The notes beneath the pieces are model-generated. The model did not search any database. It saw only the letters and a list, made by a program, of their open reading frames with translations, and was not told the DNA's origin. The translations under genes and the position numbers were made by a program. A stretch of DNA of 64,000 nucleotides from Macrocystis pyrifera (taxonomy: Eukaryota > Sar > Phaeophyceae > Laminariales > Laminariaceae): contig JASSKH010000006.1 in NCBI GenBank assembly GCA_031763025.1, positions 12,397,979 to 12,461,978 on the forward strand. The letters run 5' to 3'. This document shows positions 45,089-55,911 of the stretch, piece by piece. Every line of letters starts with the position of its first letter. Within the stretch, counting starts at the first letter, position 1.

Positions 45089-45340
45089 TTATCGAAGGTA
45101 ACAATTGTTAGACCTTATCGAGGTAGGGGCAGTTCGTTCTCTCACGAAAGCGACGCTCTTCGCGTTCACGCAAATCAGACGGCACCCTTTTATTATCTTC
45201 CTCCACGACATCCTCAGCGTCACCATTGAGAAGTTTGCGTTCGCGTGTATACGCAGCCTCTCGGACTTCGCGATTTTTGCCCTCCCTGTTGTCAAAAATT
45301 GCACGTCCCCCGGCGCAGATATCAACCCTCCTTTCGTCAC
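45089..45340 (-). CDS. Doubtful minus-strand coding fragment
   Basis: The frame reads LISAPGDVQFLTTGRAKIAK and MVTLRMSWRKIIKGCRLICV without repeats and could be an exon or an old transposon piece. The plus strand is open too (45105-45638). No splice partner was identified. Confidence 0.2.
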   Translation of the reverse strand: MTKGGLISAPGDVQFLTTGRAKIAKSERLRIHANANFSMVTLRMSWRKIIKGCRLICVNAKSVAFVRERTAPTSIRSNNCYLR

Positions 45341-45529
45341 ACCCCCTCGCCCACCTTCAATGAAAACCGTGCTACCACCTGCCCAACAGTTACGAGCGCC
45401 AGTAATTGTTTTACGACTCGACCAATGGTTGACAGTTCAAACCACTTCAATAATGACTCCTCTGTACGGCTTGATCCCTAGATTTTTCCAGGCGTTCGGG
45501 GTAAGGGGTCAGAGTTTGAAAGTCAGGGA

Positions 45530-45880
45530 TGTTTCGACCGTGTTATATTTCAACCTCATTATCGAGTTAGGGTATAAAGTCAAGTATCCGAGGTATATGC
45601 TTCAACCGTGTTGTCTTTCAACCATGTTGTCAAGATAGGGTTCAAGTACATTTCAACCGTTTTGTCTTTCAACCATTTTGTCGAGATATGTAGCGTTCGA
45701 CTATATTCATCCGTGATCTCCTTTTAATCTGCCATTTTGTCGAGTTATGATTTTAAAATCATGTGCCGTGATAGAATGTCAACCATTTAGTCGAGTTGTG
45801 GTTCAAAATCAAGTACCGTATCGTGATATATGTCAACCGAGTTGCCTTCCAACCCTTTTTGTCGAAATAGGGCTTAGTCG
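45530..45880. repeat. TTTCAACC-TTTTGTCGAG degenerate tandem repeat
   Basis: Some eight imperfect units built on TTTCAACCATTTTGTCGAG with variable spacing, downstream of the CpcT/CpeT-like stop codon. Confidence 0.6.
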
Positions 45881-45974
45881 AAGGCATATAAAACCTTATT
45901 ATCCTTCAATCGTGTATTGAAGCTGGGCCAAGCAAGATCTCTATACAGTCCTCGCGAGCGCCAGCGTGCCGTCG

Positions 45975-48900
45975 CTAGCTGGCACCTTTTGTGTCATCAC
46001 CACCATCACCACCACCAACCCCGGCGATAGAATCACTAGGTCGGGGCGCGGGTGGACCAAACCTCTGACCGGGAGTAACTCCAATGGCGGTCATTTTTTG
46101 CGCGTACATTTCCTTCGTCCTAAACTCTGCCCCAAGGGTCCATCCCAACGGCCCAGCAGCGACAACTCTCCGCATTTTGTACGGCACGCCTCGCTGGTTG
46201 CCGTACACGAACCCCCCCTCCCTGTCGAAGCCGCGGTCGTTCACCCACAAGTGGTCTGGCCAGACCTTGAGGTCGTCCTTGACGAGGATCTCCAGCCCGT
46301 CGACGTTCTGCGACTTGATCCACGTCCCGTTGTCATCTTCCCCCATCAGCCCCAAGAAAGGCACCCCCACCCCCTCTTCCGCTGGCGCTGCTCCCGAGGA
46401 GGCTGCTGCGTTACCGCCATCCAACCCACCAGCAAGTCCACCATCAGCATCGCCTTTACTGCCACTGGTGGTTGCACTGCTGCCTCGGCTCCAGTATACT
46501 TCGCAGCCGATGATGCGCTCGACAACGCTATCCTCATGCTCATCGCATTCTGTTCTAGTTGCCCCATCGTTGCTGCGCTGGGCGCTCTCCTTTTCCTGTC
46601 CGAGCTGCTGCTGTTGTTGCTGCTGCTGCGGGGGGGCATCGTTACCCCAGTCGAACGAGGTGAGGTCGTACCCTTGAGCCCGAAGGCGGCTTTCGACGGC
46701 AGGGAAAAGCCTCCATAACCTCATCGTGGCGCCGCCCCTCGCCCCCTGTGCGTTCCACACGCACGCGGACGGGAACACCAACGGGAGCGCGCGGGGGGGG
46801 GGGGGGGGGGTACTCGACATTATGCATGACCACAGTAGTACTACAATACCCTAGGTGGTACTCAACGAGAAGATTAACGTGTGAGTGATTGCGTGGGCGG
46901 CCCATCGTTGCTGTGCGTGTCCTCCACGTCAAACCGTTAGTTTTTACCCATCGGCATTCAGCACGTCCAGTGTCCGTGCCGATTCTTGAACCCTAGAGAG
47001 ATACAAGTTCTGTGGTCACAAGTCCGAGCGAGACAGAGAAAATACATGAAAATAAATACGATCGCGAATGCAGCAAGGAGTTTTGTTTTGCGCGACGACG
47101 ACGACGACGACGACACGAGGAAAAATCAAATCTGGCTATTTTTCGGCGCACACAAGAATCCGTCGTCTGCTTCTTGCTTGGCTTGCTCGTGACGACGGAC
47201 AGAGCAAGAACGGCGAGCGGTCGCCACTCGTGTATACTCCGTGCACGTTTTGCAAGATGCAGGAGACCACGTAGTGAGCGAACGTGGAAGGCGGTCGAGG
47301 GAGTGAATCGATCCAAGAGCAGCCGATCGTATTTTCTTCGTCTTCGTCGGGATGCTCGACGCCGGCAGAAGGAGGAGGAGGTGTATCGTTCGCTCTCCCC
47401 CCCCCCCCCTCCGTGACAATACGGCTACGGCCATGCATGACATGAGTACCCCCCCCCCCGAAATGTTGGAGGTTGTCTCTGATAGGAGTAGGAGCGATGT
47501 TCCGTCTCGAAAGGATGCGTGGTCAATGGTCAAATGACTAAGGTAAGCAGCAAATAGCAAATGGGTAGACGAACTGAGATGTACCCACTTGAGACACGGT
47601 GAGGCGATAAAGTTGAAATGGCAATATAAAGTAAGGAACATGCCAAAAAAAGAGGTTGCCAGCCATAGCTGATAAAGTTGTAGGGAGAAAGTAACTAGAG
47701 GGCGAGCTGGAATAAGGTGGGATAGCGTAGTCGAGGAAGAATGGAAGGATATAGGAGGAAACAAAGAAAGATGCTGTCCACATAGAGAAGTTCGGGGGGT
47801 ACTAGACAGCAGTAAAATAAAAGATAGAAAAAAAGGGGAAAGGCTAGAGCCAAGAAATAAGGTGAACCGGGAGAAACATTTAGAGATTTACGGGGGGCTA
47901 AGAGAAGGAATAGGAACGGAATCGTATTTACACGGCCCAATGAACTTGGGGAAAACGCTGAAACTGCGAGTTCGTAAAAGGGACCTGGATCTGCCAGAAA
48001 GAAGAAAGAGGTATACCAGTGACCAGAAGGAGGAGGAAGTAGGTGCACAGATGTGCCTTTATGGCAAAGCAGTTGAGAGTAAAACTCGCAGAGTGGGAGA
48101 ATGTAAAATATGCAAGGAGGAACGAGATGTGTTAGAGGAAATGAGGAAAACAGACGAATGTGACATGGAGAATTTTGGTGCACTGGATAGTAGTGAGCGA
48201 ACGATCGCTATCCTAGGAGAGAGATGGTGGCCACAGGCGGCGAAACAGGAAAAGGATGGCAGCGCCAATTAGAAATTCGCTCCAACTCTCACCGAGCATG
48301 CATGGAAGCTGTAGAGGCGATACCGAAACACTACGTTGGCGTCGCCGTTGAAGTAGTACTTAGCCGCTACCACGACCAGGGGACGGTCAGCCGCTGTCCC
48401 CTCCTCCTCTCCCCCGTCACCCTCGCCGCCACTGATACCACCCTGCCCGAAAGCGACCTGAGGAGGAACTTGATTAGCGTCCAACACTTTTAAGCTGCAG
48501 TGGATGTGCTCGTGCCCTCCGCCTGGGCCTGGGGGCATGCCGGCCTTGCGATCCTCGATCACCTTGCACGGATTAAAAAAAGTAAATGGTCAAAAAAAGG
48601 TAAATATGGTCACCCTTCGCACAAGTGAAGGGTACACATAGTCACCTTTCGCCCAAAAGCTGGTATACTTCGTCACCCTTCACTCGAAAACAGGTATACC
48701 TGGTCACCCTTTGACCAAAAACAGGTACAACCTGGTCGCGTGCCCAAAAGAAAATACCTGGTACACCTCATCACGCCCAAAAACAGGCAATGTACGCCTA
48801 CCGCATATAACAGCATAACAGACCCCATCTTGCACGTACCAACGGGGTGGCCATTATTCTCAAATCCTAAACGACCTCTCGAGCTGTCACCCGGGGTACG

Positions 48901-50335
48901 GTGTATATCACACATCCGGAGGCCTGAGGTAGGGCTTATCTTTACGGGCGGGGAGGACGACGACGACTCGACTATTGAAGAAGTGGCCGGGGGTGGTGGG
49001 GGGCTTCGGAAAATGTCGTTGTGGACTAATGCTGCCAACTACCTTATGTCTATGAACGGATGCGTTTGGTAGCCCGGTATGGGATCTAGCGAGCATACTT
49101 TCGGAGCACAAACATGTTGTGCCGACGGCTGCGGTTGAAAACATTGTTTTAAAGTCGTTCGCAGCATGTGTTTCTTCGCAAGTCTTTCCTACTTTATGAT
49201 TGGCTTGAATTCAATTTGGTATACTTTCCGGTGATATTTTATTGGTTGACGATTTACATTTATTGCCAGTTTTCCTGCTTGTTCATGCGCTCATCATGCG
49301 TTACGGTACCGGAAGTTCGGTACACCTAGGAATATATCGGTAGTACAGTACGGTAGGTAGTGTACTCCGTGTCAGAAGGGGACATCGGCTACGATTGGCT
49401 ACCATCCTCGGGTTGAAATAACATTTGACTACCATCAGGGTCCTAGCTGCATGTGATATCATCAATAAAAAATAGCTTGCAGATCAAATCGCGCGAAAAG
49501 CGGTACTCACACCGCTTTGAGGTGTGCCACGACACCCCCTTGTTATCTCATCCCTTACTATCACGCGCCTTGGTGCCTGCCCGGGGTGCGGCAGCTAAAA
49601 TTTTCTGCAATTGGTGTTATCACACCCCATACTACCACAGTCCTTGTTGCCTATCTAAAGTGTGACGACAAAAACTTGCAACCACCGCTATCACCCCCCC
49701 CCCCCCGACTGCCTGGAATATGTCAGTAACGCTACGAAGTTCGTAACCACTGTCATCACACCCCTACAGTATACCCCCGGGGGTGGTGAATAATCTGAAG
49801 CCCCAAAAACGACCACCCACTTAAACACCGGGGGTACTGTGTATACCATACCCGGTGATATATGGCAGCATACCGGCATCATAGTCACCCTGCCCCCAAA
49901 CAACAGGCACAGCAGTTTGGATGTTTGGATACAAACATGCTCTCAAGTCTCGTAGAAAACACAAAGCACCGGCAACGGAATCTGGCGGTTACACGGATCC
50001 CACGCGGCAACATGAGCTACTACAGTACTACGGAGACCATAGTAAATACGACCTACGGTACAGATAAAAACTATATATTTACCTATTTTTACCAACAATA
50101 TTTGATCCTATTAACTATGGTCCCCCGTAATAGTAGATCATACAGATCAGGAATGCATCTGCATATCTGCTCTGAAAAAAACTATCTTATCAAGTGAGAA
50201 TCGATGACTTGTTCGAGATGATGATATTTGCCACTTGCCACACACCTGATCGTAGTTATCGAACTCTCCTTGGAAACACTCGAGCAAGTCGCGAATCACT
50301 GCCTCGGGAGCTTCGCTGACAGCTGCTCCAAGTCC

Positions 50336-50386
<51 letters not shown>

Positions 50387-50422
50387 CCGGCCGTCGGTGT
50401 TGTTGCGCCTGCAGTGTTGCAT
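45975..50422 (-). CDS. CpcT/CpeT-family (phycobilin lyase-like) protein, 3 exons
   Basis: Read on the minus strand, exons are 50422-50246, 48562-48293 (270 nt) and 46745-45975 (771 nt with TAG), all phase 0. Junctions are CAG|gtgtgt, cgtgcaag|GTG, TCG|gtgag and acgcacag|GGG. Motifs in family order are GEFDNYDQ, HEHIHC, KYYFNGD, YRLYSFHA, MRLWRL, IGCEVYWSR, LWVNDRGF and YGNQRGVPYKMRR. Known: CpcT/CpeT proteins attach phycobilins to phycobiliproteins in cyanobacteria and red algae; stramenopile homologues persist although phycobilisomes are absent, so chromophore binding here is inference. Insertions relative to cyanobacterial forms are a Ser run of about 15 near the N-terminus (from a CAG repeat in exon 1), a Gly/Glu insert in exon 2, and a Gln run plus Gly/Ala insert in exon 3. 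The start is uncertain: 50422 is one in-frame ATG, another lies at 50572, and an acceptor (ctgcag) sits just inside. Intron 1 holds MITE-A copy 13; intron 2 holds a LINE piece and a SINE1 tail. Confidence 0.88.
46793..46842 (-). mobile_element. SINE1 3' tail fragment before CpcT/CpeT-like exon 3
   Basis: On the minus strand, a GGTCATGCATAATGTCGAGT block is followed by AC and 18 C (46793-46810). Only the tail survives; it ends 47 bp upstream of the exon 3 acceptor. Confidence 0.5.
46880..46988 (-). repeat. Family C dispersed repeat, copy 4
   Basis: Reverse complement of the family C block (GCACGGACACTGGACGTGCT, AACGGTTTGACGTGGAGGAC), in CpcT/CpeT-like intron 2. Confidence 0.45.
47398..47459 (+). 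mobile_element. SINE1 tail fragment
   Basis: A C run at 47398-47410, then ACGGCTACGGCCATGCATGA, CATGAGTAC and a second C run, directly followed by the LINE 3' tail at 47463. Confidence 0.55.
47463..48268 (+). mobile_element. Second LINE copy, partial and rearranged
   Basis: 47572-48268 matches the 3' coding part of the 32500-34959 LINE in the opposite window orientation (shared frames such as KICKEERDVLEE and TIAILGERWWPQAAKQE). The LINE 3' tail, from the Gly-Gly-like GTTGGAGGT block to the AATGGTCAAATGACTAAGG block, lies upstream at 47463-47555 instead of downstream. It sits antisense in intron 2 of the CpcT/CpeT-like gene and ends about 20 bp from the exon 2 donor. Confidence 0.75.
48595..48790. 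repeat. 36-40 bp tandem repeat in CpcT/CpeT-like intron 1
   Basis: About five units built on GGTCACCCTTC and CAAAAACAGGTATACCTGG, starting about 30 bp upstream of exon 2 (in gene orientation). Confidence 0.75.
48800..50023. other. CpcT/CpeT-like intron 1 interior
   Basis: Several blocks ending in TATCACCCCC or GTGATA with CCCCGGGGG motifs (49500-49870) resemble the fold-back family at 17189. No exon recognised. Confidence 0.4.
50024..50133 (+). mobile_element. MITE-A copy 13, in CpcT/CpeT-like intron 1
   Basis: Forward copy; the left TIR is shortened (ctacggagaccatag), the right intact. Confidence 0.82.
50337..50383. repeat. (CTG)15, coding polyserine of the CpcT/CpeT-like exon 1
   Basis: A perfect trinucleotide run which, on the minus strand in the gene frame, reads AGC and gives about 15 Ser between DGRG and GLGAAVSEAP. 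Confidence 0.85.
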
Positions 50423-51442
50423 TCGCGGTTTGTGATCAAGGTACTTGACAGATGCTGCTGTACTGCTGATACTTGCTTCGTACCAGTATGCCAGTATACC
50501 AGTAGAGTGGTACATGACACTAAGAAAACGGGCTACGAGAAAAGCAGGCTGAGATTTACATGAAAACAACAAATTCGGCAGCTGTTATGCTGGAGTTACT
50601 CTACCTACGATAGAGTAGAACACACCCACTCTCAACTAAGAAATCTAGGCTGGACTCGCTTTTTCTGTTTCTTGTTCGTGTGCTGTACTGCGCCTTGCGC
50701 AAGATTTAGGTATCAGATCATATGTACGCAGCAGGTAGAAGAGCCCCAGACTCCAAGGGCAGCAATGCAGACACACCGGACGGAACGCGTTGCCGTCGAT
50801 GAGACAAAACGCCCTCATACCAGACCTGCTGTTCGCCAACCTCTACATCCTGCGGTATAAATATCCTATAAAACACCCCAGGCTCATCTATAACGTATTG
50901 CCATTCTCGAATGTCTCCCGCCGCCGAGGGCTTTCTCGCGCGGTTTCTTCACCGGGGCGCGCCCCGGCCTCGGTCCTAGCGGCCGGCGCCGCCGACACGC
51001 TCGAGCGGCGCCGCACGCGCTCGCACGAGGCCTCGACGACGGAATCTACGAAGGGTATCTCCGCAATATTCGGGCCTTTCCTGCCCTCTCAGCGGTACGA
51101 GCATCAAACAGTAACAAGTACGAAGTGCTCGTCATTCTGTATATCTTCGTGCCATTTCATTTGACTTCGTGACGACTTCGCGTGAGTTCGTTTGATTATG
51201 CAGTGATTTCGGGTAATTCGTTTGATTTTGTGCAGGTTTCGAGTAGTTTTTTTCTAAGATTTTGTGGTTTTTCGTTGCGATCTCGTGGGATTTCGACTAA
51301 AATTGTGTGACTTTGTGTGATTATCTTTATGGTATTGCGTGTGATGTTGTGTTCCTTTGCGCGAGCCTTTCGATTTCGTGGGGATTTTGTGTGAATTCGA
51401 GTGAGCTATCATACTACTATGTACCGAATCAACTTTTTTCAG

Positions 51443-51595
51443 GAGTACTTTTACTTTTCTCCCCGGATCGCGGATCTTTTCTCGCGCTCTCGGCTGCGCG
51501 ACACGCTGAGGGCCCACGTGTACACCACGGCGCAAATGCAAGTCCTGGCCGAGGTTCGTGGTGCGTCCTCTGGGCCTTCGAAGTCACGTATTTCG
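51443..51595 (+). CDS. Single internal exon of an unrecognised gene
   Basis: A 153-nt (51-codon, phase 0) exon is bounded by the strong acceptor aacttttttcag and the strong donor TTTCG|gtaagt. It encodes EYFYFSPRIADLFSRSRLRD and AHVYTTAQMQVLAEVRG. Partner exons could not be fixed; GC-rich coding-like sequence at 50920-51055 may be an upstream exon. The gene lies divergently from the CpcT/CpeT-like gene and upstream of the pogo-like element. Confidence 0.5.
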
Positions 51596-52513
51596 GTAAG
51601 TAACTACGGGAGCCATTCCGACCTGCTAGAGCCAAGCAGGGCGATGGAAACCCCACAATTTTAAATATTTTGCTCTTCTGCTGGCTGCTGCTGTATCATG
51701 TTTAATCACACCGTCCCTCGAGCGCTCTACAACGAGGCAGCCACGGAACAGCAGCAGTCGCACACCAAGCTCTTCCTTTTGTGACGGCCGCGGACGGCGC
51801 ACTTGTGTATGTACGTGGGTGGGCCGTGATTCCTGTCGACCTAGGAAGCAGGAACGAGCACATACACAATCGTATCAAAAAGGTGTAATACATCGGATCC
51901 TGGGCAGCGAGCAGGACGACGATACGAACCCACACTTCCTCGGTATTTCATAAGCAACCCCGCAGCCACGGTTGTATGCACTACAACAGCAGTAGCAAGC
52001 GGTACAACAGCACAATTCAGTATTCGTATGTATGCGTGTGCGTTCATCAGGAGATACAACATTAGTACCTACCTGGTACATCTTTTATCTCTTATTTTAT
52101 TTGCTTTCCTCTTGTCTTTCGTTCTTTCTTTCTTTCTGTTTTATTTTTCGAACCCTCTTCGTGCTTTTTTCTTCCTTTTTTTTTCGAGTGTACATGTAAT
52201 ACCACGGATATGTTCCTGGTGTTACAGTGGGGGTCCCTCAATAAGGCGGTCTGAGTAAGGCGGTATCCCGATAGAAGGCGCTCAAAATCGCTTGGCACGA
52301 CTGGAACCCGCAGTAAGGCGATCACCGCATTATTGAGGGATGATCCCTTAGTAGGGTGGTCTACCGCCTTACTTAGGGCGGTCTTGGCCTCGACATCTGC
52401 ACATACACCCTCCACCAGCTCTCGCACAGCAGGGCGTACCGCCCAGCAGGACACACCAGTACATGCCATCCCACCAGAGCACACCCCTACCGCTGGAGCA
52501 GTAGAGGCGCACG

Positions 52514-52735
52514 ATGCCCTCTGCAGCAGGTGAACTGTGCACTATTCCAAGCCTCACACTAGAGCCCCCTGACGGCCATTCTTGTAGTGGAGGGTGTGGT
52601 GGCCGGCTTCACGGTCGTTGTGGCGAGTTGGAGGAACCAGATGGTAACAACCCAATGCACCGCATCTGTCACGGGTGCACTGCTGCCAAGTCCTCCACGA
52701 ACGACGTCGTGAAAGCCCCCACGGGCAAGCGCTAA
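52514..52735 (+). CDS. Cys-rich zinc-binding-like ORF inside the pogo-like element
   Basis: Seventy-three codons from ATG to TAA. The centre reads HSCSGGCGGRLHGRCGE and then MHRICHGC, a C-x3-C...H-x3-C...H-x3-C-x2-C pattern suggestive of a zinc-binding module. It may be a DNA- or chromatin-binding part of the transposase, or its own small protein. It lies upstream of the helix-turn-helix frame, with a change of frame between them, so an intron or mutation separates the two. Confidence 0.4.
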   Translation: MPSAAGELCTIPSLTLEPPDGHSCSGGCGGRLHGRCGELEEPDGNNPMHRICHGCTAAKSSTNDVVKAPTGKR

Positions 52736-52754
52736 AGCTCAGACAAGGAGGGCC

Positions 52755-53616
52755 GTGGCGCAGAAAGAACCGTGGAAGAGCGCGGAATCTGGTTTAGGAA
52801 ATACGGATAAAAGCACGTCTCGCGCGCGGCTTACTCTGGACCAAACGCTTGAGGTCCTGCAACTGCTTGATCAGGGAGCTACTCACAACACGATAGCAGG
52901 CCGTTTGAAGTGTGTGTTGCGCACGGTTTCCCGTGTTCAGGAGGAGAGGCGGCTCCTCTACCACCCAGGTGCTGGGTCAAAGCTAAAATACTGCTGCTGG
53001 AGACGGAGGCTGCGCTCACGGCAGCCCACGGCCAGACCGTTCCAAGGACCCTGCGGTTGAGCAGGAATAAATGCTCAACAACGCGAGCTCACGTGTGCGC
53101 CAGGCAGATGAACAGGGGTCGCCCGTCACTTACACGAAGATGGTCGGTTTGTTGGCGGACCTGAACATCATCCCGGGAGAGTGCGCCGATGAAGCCGCCA
53201 TCGAAGCAGCTCAGGTTTGGGCGACAGTGGAGGACCAGGAGGATGTCGTCGAAGCTATGCGGTTAGATGCGGTGGACGAGATGACGGAGCAGTTGGAAGG
53301 CACTGACGTGGGGGGCGTGGAGTCCACTGATGACGAGAAGGAGGACGGCGACAATAAGATGACGGGGAGCGGGGGCACCATGCCGCCGCCTTACGCTGAG
53401 GTTTCCGCGAGCTTTGGCCTCCAGGAGAGGGCAGCAGAGGAGGGCGGCAATGACAACGCCACCTTCCACCTGCAGAAGGCCAGGATGGTGTTCATCGAAG
53501 CGCATGCGTCCAAGCCAGTGCAGCAGGCGGACATAAGGGTTTTTTCTAGACCCAAGGTGGGGACGGGGGGTAGCGCAGCAGAGTTGTGCAGCATGGTTCC
53601 GGTGTCGTGTTTCTGA
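52755..53616 (+). pseudogene. Transposase remnant: helix-turn-helix plus acidic C-terminus
   Basis: 52755-53060 encodes LTLDQTLEVLQLLDQGATHN and then TIAGRLKCVLRTVSRVQEER, a psq/CENP-B-type helix-turn-helix typical of pogo transposases. The frame then degrades. 53071-53616 is a different frame with EDVVEAMRLDAVDEMTEQLE and an acidic tail, as seen at transposase C-termini. The intervening DDE domain is missing. The first frame lacks an ATG at its 5' end (GTG at 52755). Confidence 0.5.
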
Positions 53617-54081
53617 TGTAGCTACAGTACAGTAGTGCTGTACTGTTTTGGATTGGTGCAACTACAGCAGCAAAGTGTAGGCAGTAGGCGGTGCTAAGAG
53701 TAGTCTCAGCATGGCACCAGAGTCAGTTGTTTTCAATCATGTTAAAAATATATTGCGTCAACTCTGCTGTGACAATAATATAATATTTCCAACAGGTCTC
53801 CAATCTTATCAGGTACCAGGTATACATCTGCGCTCTCGTTACCCACGGGAGCCCATTTCCGTCCCTTTTCGTTGCAGCGCTCTGTTAGGTTAATAGCTAT
53901 TATACTGTAGAGTACAACACAAATGAAGGATTTCCCTCATTATGGCGGTAACCGCCTTACTGAGGTAATCCCACACCCTCAATAAGGCTGCAACCGCTTT
54001 ATTCAAGAGTAAGGTGGCTGCCCGCAATAAGGCGGTCACAGCGCTCTGGCACACCACCGCCTTATTGAGGGACCCCCACTG

Positions 54082-55911
54082 TATTCGGTTGCAAGTGATA
54101 CGGGATGGTATAGCACAGCTCGTTGGTACCGTTTCCCTTATGGACCGGTATAATACTGCCGTGCGCGCTATTTCGTACCTCGTACTCGTGCTTGCCTTCT
54201 CCCATCGAGATGCGTTTTTGTTACAGCCTGTTTTGCGACCACATGCAGGATTTCAGCGAAGTGAGCTGATGTGGGAATATCATCACATTCAATTCATGTT
54301 CACAATTCAACGTACAATTTTAAAAGTAAGCACACGTGGTCGAACCTCGTCCTGCCACACAGCAATACAGCGGCATTCGGAGTCAATACGTACAGTAGGG
54401 ACGCCTGATGATGATGTTGCTCCCCCTTTTAAACTTGCGACACCGCCCCAGGATTTCAAGTCAACCACATCCCGAAGGGGAACCTTGTATTTGTACCTGG
54501 TACGCAAGTTATGTACAGCAGTAGCAGCAGCAGCAGCTGTGTTCGAACCTTTCTGTAGTACGGAAGTACTGCTGTACGCATGTACAGCAGCAGCAGCAGC
54601 AGCAGCTGTGTAGCAGCCGCAGCAGGTCACCAGCAGTAGGCTTTCAGACTTTGGCGTGTGAGTCATCGCATCTTCAATATTCTCCCGTTTATTTATTCAT
54701 TGGACCGCGTTCGGGTCGGCAAATCGCCACCATCAGCTTCATCCGTTCTTGACACATGTTTATCAACCACAATCTGCCATCTACAACAGTACGGTATACA
54801 CAATACCAGTATCGCAGCAGTCGCAGCAGTCACTCTCATTCTGCGTTGGGGGGATGGAGATCCGAGCACTCTCTACTCCCAACTAATGTGTCTGACCTCC
54901 ATCTTTCACCACGACGCTGCTACTATTAATAAAAAACATGACGGTATACTACTGCTGTAACTGCTGTAGCGCAAGTCTGCGACCGGCGGCCGTCCAGACG
55001 GCCAGCGAAACCCCCTTTTATACAACATAGAACAATCACTCAGCAAGCGCCCCGTAAAAGTACTATCATGTCGAGTGTATTATATACGTGTACTCTGTAT
55101 GTATGAGCCCGACACAGATTGCAGCACAGGCAAACGCACTTGCATACTGCTGTTGCAGCGTCGCTCCACCACAGGCAGGCACCCAAACTACAGGAGCGGT
55201 ACGTAAAAGTTACGTGGTACAGCAGTACAACAATTTAGGCGTGGTTGAAAAGCTGGACCCACCTTTTTAGAGAAGCTTGAACCTACAGTCCACGAGTTTA
55301 GCAGGCCGGTTGAAGGCATTAGCCATGCTAGTAGGATCAATGTCCGCATCGAGTGTTTCCCTTCGATCGCCTTTACTCAGCCCGCGAACATGTGCTGTGT
55401 GCCAGCGTGCCAGTGCCAGAGTGCGAGTTGCTTGGGGACGAGGTGACCTAATCTACATCATGGAATCACCTCGATTGTCACAGACAAGAAAAATCATGAA
55501 CGTTATCTACTCATTCGGAAACCGATGCACTGGGGGACGTATGCAATCTCCAACTTGGTGAGGTCGATTGCAGCATTACAGCCATCTTGTGGGCTCGTGG
55601 GCAGTAGGTTGGTGTCCCGGTGGGAAAACTTTCGGGGTTGTTTATGGGTGGGTGCCGGTGGGTCACATCATCAGGGGTGGAAACTTGAATACTTGAAAAC
55701 GGTTGAAACCGTTTTTTTACTCCCCCTTCGACGTATAGCCAACATGCAACATGAAACTCCGTAAATGCGGGACAATAGAGCGACAATGAGAATGTCATTC
55801 TCATTGACGAGCGGTATTGCGATCGAAGACAGCGTCGTCTGTAGTCTACGTGGACGAAGGAAAAGAGGGCCACAGGCCAAACAACTAACGAGTAATCGAT
55901 AAAACGCAATC
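54082..55911. other. Between the pogo-like element and AIM24
   Basis: 54239-54332 (acceptor catgcag, frame MWEYHHIQFMFTIQR, donor AAAA|gtaagc) is a weak exon candidate on +. 54515-54612 holds CAG runs. The last 150 bp before the AIM24 ATG show no clear TATA box. Confidence 0.35.

Larger units (their letters stand above)
52225..54081 (+). mobile_element. Pogo/Tc1-like DNA transposon, non-autonomous derivative, 1857 bp
   Basis: The ends are perfect 26-bp inverted repeats starting CAGTGGGGGTCCCTCAATAA (52225-52250 and 54056-54081), each flanked by TA, the target duplication of Tc1/mariner/pogo elements. Subterminal copies of TAAGGCGGT in both orientations fill the first 190 bp and the last 150 bp. 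Inside are a Cys-rich frame, a helix-turn-helix frame and an acidic frame (listed separately). No DDE catalytic core is visible, so this copy should need transposase in trans. Confidence 0.88.

Noticed and set aside
45966-46718. 250-codon plus-strand ORF
   Set aside because: It is antisense to CpcT/CpeT-like exon 3, which carries the family motifs.
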